From: Bacillota bacterium
GTDB taxonomy: Bacteria > Bacillota > Clostridia > Clostridiales > Clostridiaceae
Reading direction: 5' to 3'
Assembly: GCA_023451395.1 (NCBI GenBank)
Contig: JAEXZL010000095.1
Location: 1-24,687, forward strand
DNA: 24,687 bases
The position numbers were made by a program, and so were the translations under genes. The stretch's first letter is position 1. The number at the start of each line of letters is the position of its first letter. Positions 7,149-12,422 of the stretch are shown here, in pieces. The notes beneath the pieces were generated by a model. It did not search any database and had not been told where the DNA came from. It saw nothing but the letters and a program-made list of their open reading frames with translations.

Positions 7149-7811
7149 ATGATGAATTACCCTATCTTTTCCTATGGTAATGATAATTTTACTTTGTTAA
7201 ACAGAGGTAAAATAACCGTTATGGGTAGAGGAAGAGTAAGTGCTTCACCGGATACAGCTATTCTTACCATAGGGGTTACCTCAGAAGGTGATGATCTACA
7301 AAGGATACAGGAAGAAAATGCTCTCATAAGCTCTAGGGTTATAAAAACTCTTCTTAGTCATGGCATACAAAGGGACAATATCAAGACTCAAAGCTACACC
7401 ATAGAGCCTTTGTATGATTATACCAATGGTAATCAAATATTTAAGGGCTATAGAGTATCTAATATTCTTATTACAGAAACCTCCAGATTAGGTGACATAG
7501 GAGCTATTATTGATGATGCTGTTGCTAGTGGGGCAAACAACATACAGGGAATAAGTTTTTCTGTAAAGAATCCGGAAATTTATTATAATGAGGCACTAAG
7601 GCTTGCCTTAAGAAATGCTCAAAGTAAGGCTCTTACCCTTGCTCAGGAAATGAATATAAAGATTGACAGAGTACCTATAAGCATTCAGGAGCAGGTTGCT
7701 CCTGTACCTTATGGCAGCTCAGCTCTCATAAAAGCCTCTGCAGCAACTCCAATTTTGCCCGGTACCCTAGATATTATTGCAGAGCTCGAAGCAATATTTA
7801 AATACATCTAA
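7149..7811 (+). CDS. SIMPL-domain (DUF541) protein
   Basis: A 220-residue protein spanning one SIMPL domain. Visible features are GKITVMGRGRVSASPDTAILTIGV (residues about 20-43, read in parts), then the helix QEENALISSRVIKTLLSHGI. Next come the characteristic IKTQSYTIEPLYDY, the FKGYRVSN strand and ALRNAQSKALTLAQEMN near the C-terminus. SIMPL proteins form large oligomers in other bacteria, and most are secreted or membrane-anchored. This one has no signal peptide, so a cytoplasmic location is likely. AAAGGA precedes the start by 8 bases; ATG 7149 and ATG 7152 are both possible. Upstream, at 7047-7069, is a perfect 8-bp hairpin (TCTATTAA and TTAATAGA) of unknown role. Confidence 0.85.
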   Translation: MMNYPIFSYGNDNFTLLNRGKITVMGRGRVSASPDTAILTIGVTSEGDDLQRIQEENALISSRVIKTLLSHGIQRDNIKTQSYTIEPLYDYTNGNQIFKGYRVSNILITETSRLGDIGAIIDDAVASGANNIQGISFSVKNPEIYYNEALRLALRNAQSKALTLAQEMNIKIDRVPISIQEQVAPVPYGSSALIKASAATPILPGTLDIIAELEAIFKYI

Positions 7812-7820
7812 ATATGATTT

Positions 7821-7854
7821 AAGAAGCAGGCCTTATTATACTAAGCCTGCTTCT
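7821..7854. terminator. Terminator between the SIMPL gene and the anti-sigma operon
   Basis: AAGAAGCAGGCCTTA (7821-7835) pairs with TAAGCCTGCTTCTT (7841-7854) with one bulge. It can end the plus-strand SIMPL transcript. It also lies at the end of the minus-strand sigma operon. Confidence 0.75.
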
Positions 7855-7975
7855 TCCTTATCCATATATCTATTTTAGGAATATATAATTTATGTCTTTT
7901 AATCAATAAAAAACCTCCGCTCTCTGGCTGCACCATTGCCCTTTCTATACATAAGTCCATACATAGAGCTTTCAT
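7841..7975 (-). CDS. Possible small protein after the anti-sigma gene (doubtful)
   Basis: A 44-codon open frame begins at ATG 7975, six bases after the anti-sigma stop, and ends at TAG 7841 inside the terminator hairpin. AGGTGA at the anti-sigma stop codon could act as a ribosome binding site. A better GGAGG (7914-7918) precedes an in-frame TTG at 7906, which would give a 21-residue basic peptide starting MIKRHKLYIP and ending IRKKQA. A different frame here also reads like protein (ELNESSMYGLMYRKGNGAA, then a stop), so the stretch could instead be a gene remnant. No family is recognised. Confidence 0.2.
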   Translation of the reverse strand: MKALCMDLCIERAMVQPESGGFLLIKRHKLYIPKIDIWIRKKQA

Positions 7976-7980
7976 TTAGC

Positions 7981-8706
7981 TCACCTATTTTCACCCTTAT
8001 ATAAATCACAGCCCTTGGTAGTATTCTTTTGACTTTTAGACAATTCATCAATCATATTCCGGATCTGACGCATTGTAAGCCCCTTTACATCTTCAACAGT
8101 AATATTGGGATTTAGGACCTGCAACTCCAAAAATGCCCGATACTTTCCAAAGGACATCCCCTTCCTATGAGCTGTGGCTACTTCTTCAGAATTGCCCGCA
8201 TAGCAATATACATTTTTATGATTTGATTTTGTGCTGGAGGTCACCCCCAGGAGCATTTCGTTGCTCTTTTCATCATTTTCTCCAACTACAGTTATTGATA
8301 CAATCTCATCCTGAGATAAATAATGTACTATATCCTCATTTGTCAGTATCTTGTCTATAGCATCAGTATAATCTAAAAATTTGATATTCAAGGAAGAGGC
8401 AAGCTCCCGCCCATCTTCATTATAGCCCTCCACAGAAATAACCTTATCAAATGTATTTACACCAAGTTCAATGGAAGGATTGACGTCCACACTAATTGCG
8501 GATGTTTGCGTGAAATAAGAGAAATACCCTCCGGCACCAAGGAGCATAAATAGAAGACTAGCCATGATTGGAATGAGCCGCTTATTTCGAAAGGTTCTAT
8601 TTCTTCCATATCCATGTGTCTTTTCTGAAAGAAATTTCAATGTACTTTTCTTTAATTCTTCTTCTGCATGGACTTTATCAAATGCTTCTTTTAGTCTATC
8701 ATTCAC
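7981..8706 (-). CDS. RsgI-like membrane anti-sigma factor
   Basis: A protein of 241 residues: a cytoplasmic N-terminal segment (1-43), one membrane helix (about 44-65), then an extracellular domain. Directly after the helix is ISVDVNPSIELGVNTFDKVI, the hallmark of the RsgI middle domain. In studied clostridial RsgI proteins the chain self-cleaves at the Asn-Pro bond of this motif, here N76-P77. The N-terminal segment should bind and hold the sigma factor encoded just upstream. No carbohydrate-binding or other sensor domain is fused at the C-terminus, unlike cellulosome RsgI proteins. I chose GTG 8706 because GGGAGG lies 8 bases upstream; ATG 8712 is too close to it. This start overlaps the sigma gene by 8 bases (GTGAATGA), indicating coupled translation. 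Confidence 0.85.
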   Translation of the reverse strand: MNDRLKEAFDKVHAEEELKKSTLKFLSEKTHGYGRNRTFRNKRLIPIMASLLFMLLGAGGYFSYFTQTSAISVDVNPSIELGVNTFDKVISVEGYNEDGRELASSLNIKFLDYTDAIDKILTNEDIVHYLSQDEIVSITVVGENDEKSNEMLLGVTSSTKSNHKNVYCYAGNSEEVATAHRKGMSFGKYRAFLELQVLNPNITVEDVKGLTMRQIRNMIDELSKSQKNTTKGCDLYKGENR

Positions 8707-9181
8707 ACCCATCACCTCCCAACTTTACTTTGAGCAGTCCCCTAGAACGGGTCAAGAGCGTATACACCGTATTTAAATTTTTTCCAAGAATGCGACTAAT
8801 TTCAACAGCAGAGTACCCTTCATAATAATGGAGATATACCACATCTTTGTATTTTGGTGGTAAAGATAGGACTGCTTCAAGCACTTCGCTGTTTTCTGGT
8901 GTTAGTACTGCTAGTTGATTACTCAGCTCGTCTATTGATACTGTGCGGCTGCGAAAAAAACTCTTGAGCAAATCCTTGCATGAATTGATTGTAACCCTGA
9001 TAAACCATGCTTTTTCGTGTTCCACACTTTCAAATACAACGGAGCTAAGGACATATTTCAAAAACACAGTTTGAAATATGTCCTCTGTGTCAGAATAATT
9101 TTTTAGATGTATCATACAGAGCCGTCGAACTGTATCTGCATACTTCTCTATAGCTCTCTTTGCTTCCTCCTCACTCCGCAT
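8699..9181 (-). CDS. ECF RNA polymerase sigma factor
   Basis: A 160-residue sigma-70 family protein with only regions 2 and 4. Region 2 holds KYADTVRRLCMIHL and NYSDTEDIFQTVFLKY, followed by EKAWFIRVTINSCKDLL. Region 4 holds LPPKYKDVVYLHYYEGYS, then AVEISRILGKNLNTVYTLL, a helix-turn-helix for the -35 element. The partner is the RsgI-like protein that overlaps its 3' end. The start is uncertain: ATG 9181 fits the family N-terminus (MRSEEEAKR) with a poor GGGG ribosome binding site. An in-frame ATG at 9244 would lie inside the repeats of the preceding gene and add 21 atypical residues. The gene starts 16 bases after the stop of the secreted repeat protein, so translation may be coupled to it. 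Confidence 0.88.
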   Translation of the reverse strand: MRSEEEAKRAIEKYADTVRRLCMIHLKNYSDTEDIFQTVFLKYVLSSVVFESVEHEKAWFIRVTINSCKDLLKSFFRSRTVSIDELSNQLAVLTPENSEVLEAVLSLPPKYKDVVYLHYYEGYSAVEISRILGKNLNTVYTLLTRSRGLLKVKLGGDGCE

Positions 9182-9197
9182 AACATGACCCCATTCT

Positions 9198-9626
9198 TTA
9201 TTTTCTGTGTCCTCCTCTATGGCCTCTCTGAGAGCCAGTTCCATTCTGAGAGCAACCTAATCCATCATTGTTATCACAGATTCCATCGCTGTCATTATCT
9301 ACAAATCTTCCTCTATGGCCTCTCTGAAGGCCAGCTCCATCTTGAGAATTAGTTAATCCATCATTGTTGTCACAGATGCCATCGCCGTCATTATCTACAA
9401 ATCCTCTTCCTCTTTGTAAGTGCCTGCCATCTTCAGGACAATTATCACAAACACCATCACCATCGGCATCTACATAACTGCAATTGGTATTGTGATAATC
9501 GCAAACACCATCCTTGTCAGCGTCAACAAAGTTACTTCCTCCAGTAGAAGTAGATGCAAATGCACTTATAGTCCCTATAGATAGTACCAATGAAGCTGTT
9601 AAAATGCCTGCTAATAATTTTTTCAT
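9198..9626 (-). CDS. Secreted protein with aspartate-rich calcium-binding-type repeats
   Basis: A 142-residue preprotein. Residues 1-25 form a clear signal peptide (MKKLLAGILTASLVLSIG, cleavage likely after AFA). The mature part is built from four short repeats: FVDADKDGVCD, YVDADGDGVCD, FVDNDGDGICD and FVDNDSDGICD. These DxDxDG loops, each with a cysteine, resemble thrombospondin type 3 or dockerin-like calcium loops, so calcium binding is a strong inference. The last two repeats lie in near-identical 32-residue units ending in a basic QRGHRG tail. There is no LPXTG, lipobox or membrane anchor, so it is probably released. The start is ATG 9626, 8 bases after GGAGG; an in-frame ATG at 9641 contains the ribosome binding site itself. 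It is the first gene of the sigma/anti-sigma operon. Function is unknown. Confidence 0.8.
   Translation of the reverse strand: MKKLLAGILTASLVLSIGTISAFASTSTGGSNFVDADKDGVCDYHNTNCSYVDADGDGVCDNCPEDGRHLQRGRGFVDNDGDGICDNNDGLTNSQDGAGLQRGHRGRFVDNDSDGICDNNDGLGCSQNGTGSQRGHRGGHRK
9210..9401 (-). repeat. Tandem 96-bp coding repeat, two copies
   Basis: Copies at 9306-9401 and 9210-9305 each encode 32 residues that start FVDND and end QRGHRGR or QRGHRGG. They differ at scattered positions. The second copy ends 30 bases before the presumed start of the sigma gene. Confidence 0.8.
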
Positions 9627-9795
9627 GTTCTTTTCCTCCATTTAATTTTTGTAAGTTATTATGTAACTTCACTCTTAATACGACTGACAGAAGGAAATCC
9701 ATTCAAAATTAATAAATTTATTTTTAAAATTTATAATATTCTATCATAAACAAGCTTTTTCCGTCCATTAATGACACTTTTTTTGTATTATAATT

Positions 9796-9812
9796 ATATC
9801 TTTAAAAGATAT
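9796..9812. promoter_or_regulatory. Perfect 17-bp palindrome upstream of the sigma operon
   Basis: ATATCTTT-A-AAAGATAT is a perfect 8-1-8 dyad, about 170 bases upstream of the secreted-protein start and next to the terminator of the neighbouring unit. It could be an operator or simply AT-rich DNA. No convincing housekeeping promoter was identified in 9642-9795. TGTCAGTCGTATTA on the minus strand (9676-9689) has a CGTA that could be an ECF-type -10; this is tentative. Confidence 0.3.
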
Positions 9813-9828
9813 TTTTACTGTATCAAAA

Positions 9829-9882
9829 AAAGGTTAGGATAGCCGATTATTTATAAATAATAAAGCGGCTATCCTAACCTTT
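9829..9882 (-). terminator. Strong terminator of the small minus-strand unit
   Basis: A 17-bp perfect stem pairs 9829-9845 with 9866-9882 (core AAGGTTAGGATAGCCG). On the minus strand it is followed by seven Ts. The loop contains a second perfect palindrome, ATTATTTA-TAAATAAT (9846-9861). The T-run occurs only on the minus strand, so the direction is clear. Confidence 0.85.
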
Positions 9883-9912
9883 AAAAAAGTTTGGTGGATT
9901 ATTTTCAGACAA
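9874..9912 (-). CDS. Possible 12-residue micro-ORF
   Basis: TTG 9912 to TAG 9874 encodes MSENNPPNFFKG. AAAGGAG lies 11 bases upstream, and the stop codon lies within the terminator stem. This is too short to judge on coding content. It is listed because of its ribosome binding site and its place in a bounded transcript. Confidence 0.2.
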   Translation of the reverse strand: MSENNPPNFFKG

Positions 9913-10066
9913 AAAGCTTACTTCTCCTTTCTAAGTTTTTATTCTGTATTCCCTAAGTAAGCTAAAGATTATACATTAATCTATATTAACTCTACAAAGG
10001 AGGAATAAAGAATGTAAATTTTTTAGGTTAAAACTTAACTATTTTGGTGGACTCACCCCTTTTTCA

Positions 10067-10120
10067 CTAAAATTCTAGAAGTATCCTTCTACGATTAATC
10101 ACTATCACCTCCAATTTCAT
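10067..10120 (-). CDS. Possible 11- to 17-residue micro-ORF
   Basis: Read from ATG 10120 it encodes MKLEVIVINRRRILLEF. Read from GTG 10102 it encodes 11 residues with GGAGGTGAT five bases upstream. It lies about 40-55 bases after the predicted transcription start. Coding status is unproven. Confidence 0.2.
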   Translation of the reverse strand: MKLEVIVINRRRILLEF

Positions 10121-10162
10121 TTTTACTATTGAAGAGATAAAAATGATTTATTTCTTGTTTAT

Positions 10163-10191
10163 ATAATACAATATTCCGAATATTATGTCAA
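10163..10191 (-). promoter_or_regulatory. Near-consensus sigma-A promoter with a dyad in its spacer
   Basis: On the minus strand, TTGACA (10186-10191), a 17-base spacer and TATTAT (10163-10168). The spacer is almost filled by a perfect 7-1-7 palindrome, AATATTC-C-GAATATT (10170-10184), a good candidate operator that would block the promoter when bound. Confidence 0.8.
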
Positions 10192-10463
10192 GATTACAAG
10201 AGATTAATTCTTTATGAAATTATTATATATAATATATTAACCCCCTTGAATCACAGGAATTTTCTTCTTAAAAGTAAGTAAACAAGCTGTTTTATTGACT
10301 TTTGTATGGATAATACATTTACTCATTCTAAAAGAAAACTCACTGCATATCTTGCTTTTTTAATCTTCCTATATTATCTCCATAACATCATAACAGTAAA
10401 TTCCTGCATTTTAAACTACATGGACTTCATATTTCCTATCCAATATAATGAAAGCTTTGCTAC
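10192..10463. other. Non-coding stretch, no feature recognised
   Basis: AT-rich DNA between the small unit's promoter and the 3' end of the membrane protein gene. No clear hairpin terminator for that gene, no promoter with proper spacing and no convincing coding frame were seen. A plus-strand open frame starting at 10306 is hydrophobic, lacks a ribosome binding site and runs into the gene on the other strand. Confidence 0.5.
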
Positions 10464-10937
10464 TTATTTCTCTCGGAGTTTAACTGCTTTTCCTATATTA
10501 CCATCTAAATATTTTCCCCAGACATAATTATGATCATCGACACAATCTCTAAAATCCTCCACTGACCATCTTTCCATTATTTTATTTAGTTTTGCATCAT
10601 TAATGCCTTGCTCTTCTAAAGCTTTTATCACAGCAGCAACTCTACTTTTTGTAATTGGTTTAAGCCCCCATATCATTCCATCCTCTGCAACTATTTTAGT
10701 GTTAGCCATCTCATGTATCATATTATATATCTCAGTCTCACTATCTAAATCCTCAGGTTTTATATCCTCTTCCTTTAAGAAATCCGTATCCATTATTTCT
10801 TTTTGCTTTTTTGTAGGCTCCTGACTAATCTTTTCCTGTCTTTGCCCTATAATATTCTTATAAATAAAATAGGAACCTACACCTATAAAACAAATAATTA
10901 AAATTATAATCAATCCCCACTTAACAAATCTATTCAT
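10464..10937 (-). CDS. Membrane-anchored protein, DUF6241-like
   Basis: A 157-residue protein with one N-terminal membrane helix (about 6-28, WGLIIILIICFIGVGSYFI), then a charged linker and an extracellular domain. The domain contains DSETEIYNMIHEMANTKIVAE, then WGLKPITKSRVAAVIKALEE, MERWSVEDFRDCVDDHNYVW and a closing GNIGKAVKL. The order IHxMxxxKxxA, MxRW, DHNYVW and GxxGKA fits the uncharacterised DUF6241 family as I remember it; this was not confirmed by a search. Function is unknown. The start is ATG 10937, because GGGAGGGAG lies just upstream; an earlier in-frame start at 10961 would place that site inside the gene. It is a single gene on the minus strand. Confidence 0.65.
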   Translation of the reverse strand: MNRFVKWGLIIILIICFIGVGSYFIYKNIIGQRQEKISQEPTKKQKEIMDTDFLKEEDIKPEDLDSETEIYNMIHEMANTKIVAEDGMIWGLKPITKSRVAAVIKALEEQGINDAKLNKIMERWSVEDFRDCVDDHNYVWGKYLDGNIGKAVKLREK

Positions 10938-11031
10938 ATACTCCCTCCCAAATTTAACCATATATCATATAATTATATCATCATACCCAAATATTGGATA
11001 TATACATCTAAAAAGATTAATTTACATAAAG

Positions 11032-11062
11032 ATAGGAGTATAGCTATCTGCTACACTCCTAT
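11032..11062 (-). terminator. Hairpin after the 11113-11568 gene
   Basis: ATAGGAGTATAGC (11032-11044) pairs with GCTACACTCCTAT (11050-11062) with one mismatch. On the minus strand, loosely T-rich sequence follows. It lies downstream of the minus gene ending at 11113. Confidence 0.55.
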
Positions 11063-11112
11063 AACATTCTTCCTTCTTCTTTACCACACTTTTACATTTT
11101 ATATTTGAATAA

Positions 11113-11568
11113 CTAATCCTCATATACTACATTAAGTAGAAAGTCTTTAGGCAAAATTTCTCTAATAAACTCCTTATCCTCTTCTCTCAACCAGCCCGTG
11201 ACAAATTCGCTGCCATAATGAGAGGAGCATATTATATATTCCTCATCCAGCTTAAGATTCAAATTAAACCATTTTATTTTACCCTCATTATCATAGGGAC
11301 TTTCCAAAACCTCAGTAATGAAATCCTCTGTGATCCTACCTTCAAAGGCAAGCATTTTAGAAGCTACAGATTCCACAGAGCTTCCATGCTTCGAGGCAGA
11401 ACGAATGGCTTCCTCTTCATCCTTAAAACATTCCATTCGGAAGCAGGTTGATCTGTTTATAAAATAGTCCATGAGCTTATTCCAAAAGGAATAATCTCTA
11501 GGTATACTTATCCCACTTTCCGTTTCTTTAGACTCGCTATTTTCAAAGCTAACATAAAACCTATTCAT
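11113..11568 (-). CDS. Hypothetical protein, 151 residues
   Basis: A soluble, acidic protein without signal peptide or membrane segment; no family is recognised. It contains an aromatic-rich N-terminus (MNRFYVSFENSES, SFWNKLMDYF), a central helix (DEEEAIRSASKHGSSVESVA) and a C-terminal part with GKIKWFNLNLKLDEEYIICS, GSEFVTGWLREEDKE and LPKDFLLNVVYED. The coding status is well supported by AAAGGAGAGG just before ATG 11568, the length, and a hairpin after the stop. The neighbours are small unknown proteins, so context gives no function. Confidence 0.6.
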   Translation of the reverse strand: MNRFYVSFENSESKETESGISIPRDYSFWNKLMDYFINRSTCFRMECFKDEEEAIRSASKHGSSVESVASKMLAFEGRITEDFITEVLESPYDNEGKIKWFNLNLKLDEEYIICSSHYGSEFVTGWLREEDKEFIREILPKDFLLNVVYED

Positions 11569-11736
11569 TTCTCACCTCTCCTTTGCGCTGATTTTTTCTT
11601 CTTAGTTATTAGTTCCATACAAATAGAAAAAATCCTTTTAAAAATATAATAATATTCAGAAAACACCTAGTATAATTATTCTCTTCCTCTCATTAATTAA
11701 AGTAATGAGCAAAATACATAAATAGAAAGGAGTGCA

Positions 11737-11949
11737 ATGGTGCTAGATTTTAAAAATTTTAGTCCCGAAGAGTTAAGCCTTGCTGCAGAAGCTCTTAGCG
11801 TAGCTCTATCAAAGGATAAAGATAGTTCTTACTTAGATGTATTAGGCAATTTCTTGGTAAGTGTTGGGAGCAGTATATTAACAATAGCAGCACAGATTGA
11901 TTACCTTGAGAAACTTGCTTCAAAGGAAAATAATACAAACAATAAATAA
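11737..11949 (+). CDS. Small hypothetical protein, 70 residues
   Basis: A short protein with an amphipathic first half (LDFKNFSPEELSLAAEALSVALS), then LDVLGNFLVSVGSSILTIAAQIDYLE and a polar tail rich in K, N and E. The moderately hydrophobic middle helix could be membrane-associated. The pattern, a helix ending in ALS, then LGNFLVxVGSxxLTIAAQ, resembles small clostridial proteins I have seen only as uncharacterised entries. AAAGGAG lies 6 bases before ATG 11737, which supports translation. It stands alone, followed by the hairpin-rich non-coding DNA at 11966-12161. Confidence 0.6.
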   Translation: MVLDFKNFSPEELSLAAEALSVALSKDKDSSYLDVLGNFLVSVGSSILTIAAQIDYLEKLASKENNTNNK

Positions 11950-11965
11950 AGCTAAATAAGACAAA

Positions 11966-12161
11966 AGATATCACTCAAAAGTAAAGCCTCATGATCATAT
12001 GAAGCTTCCCTTACAGAGGATATCTAATGAAACTGTTACTTGATGCTTTATAAAAGAACAGGCATTCTTTTATAGCTTCTCTCATTGTGAAAAAAATTCT
12101 CTTCTTCTATACCCAGTTGTTTTATGAAAACATTTATAATACCGGAGCTATTTAATAGCTC
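11966..12161 (+). other. Hairpin-rich non-coding region, possible structured RNA
   Basis: The 401 bases between 11949 and 12351 hold no coding frame but contain three stem-loops in a row. AGATATC (11966-11972) with GATATCT (12019-12025) encloses AAGCCTCAT (11984-11992) with ATGAAGCTT (11999-12007, one mismatch). TATAAAAGAA (12049-12058) pairs perfectly with TTCTTTTATA (12065-12074). GAGCTA (12145-12150) pairs with TAGCTC (12156-12161). No known riboswitch or T-box motif was recognised. It could be the 3' region of the 70-residue gene or an independent RNA. The strand is assumed. Confidence 0.35.
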
Positions 12162-12340
12162 GTAAAAATTATAGCATATTTTTGTCGATTTTTCACGAAT
12201 ATTATCAAATATTTTTCTAAATTATAAGCAGAATATTTAAAATTACTTATGTTCATTTACATCCTATATTCTATTGTAATTATAATACAATAGCTTTAAG
12301 ACTTCTAACTCTTAATATTATCTTAATTTTACCCTGATTA

Positions 12341-12370
12341 CTGACAGCTATTGTTAAATAATGTTATAAT
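12341..12370 (+). promoter_or_regulatory. Putative promoter of ytvI
   Basis: CTGACA (12341-12346), an 18-base spacer and TATAAT (12365-12370), 53 bases before the start codon. Confidence 0.6.
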
Positions 12371-12422
12371 ATTATATAGGATGTATTTTACAATATATCA
12401 AATGAGATTAGGTGGTTTTAAT

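Larger units (their letters stand above)
9823..10156 (-). ncRNA. Putative small transcript (regulatory RNA or micro-ORF mRNA)
   Basis: Bounded by a strong promoter (10163-10191) and a strong terminator (9829-9882), this minus-strand unit of about 0.33 kb holds no ordinary gene. The RNA would contain two Shine-Dalgarno-like sites: GGAGGTGAT at 10104-10112 and AAAGGAG at 9924-9930. Between them lies CCTCCTTT (9996-10003), which is identical to the anti-Shine-Dalgarno core and complementary to both. A further inverted repeat, AGCTTACTT and AAGTAAGCT (9915-9923 and 9955-9963), encloses the second site. Either micro-ORFs are translated under internal RNA control, or the product is a regulatory RNA using its CCUCC segment against target ribosome binding sites. 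No known RNA family is recognised. Confidence 0.45.

Noticed and set aside
10306..10527. Hydrophobic plus-strand reading frame of 73 codons
   Set aside because: It has no ribosome binding site and a biased composition, and it overlaps the end of the well-supported minus-strand membrane protein gene.
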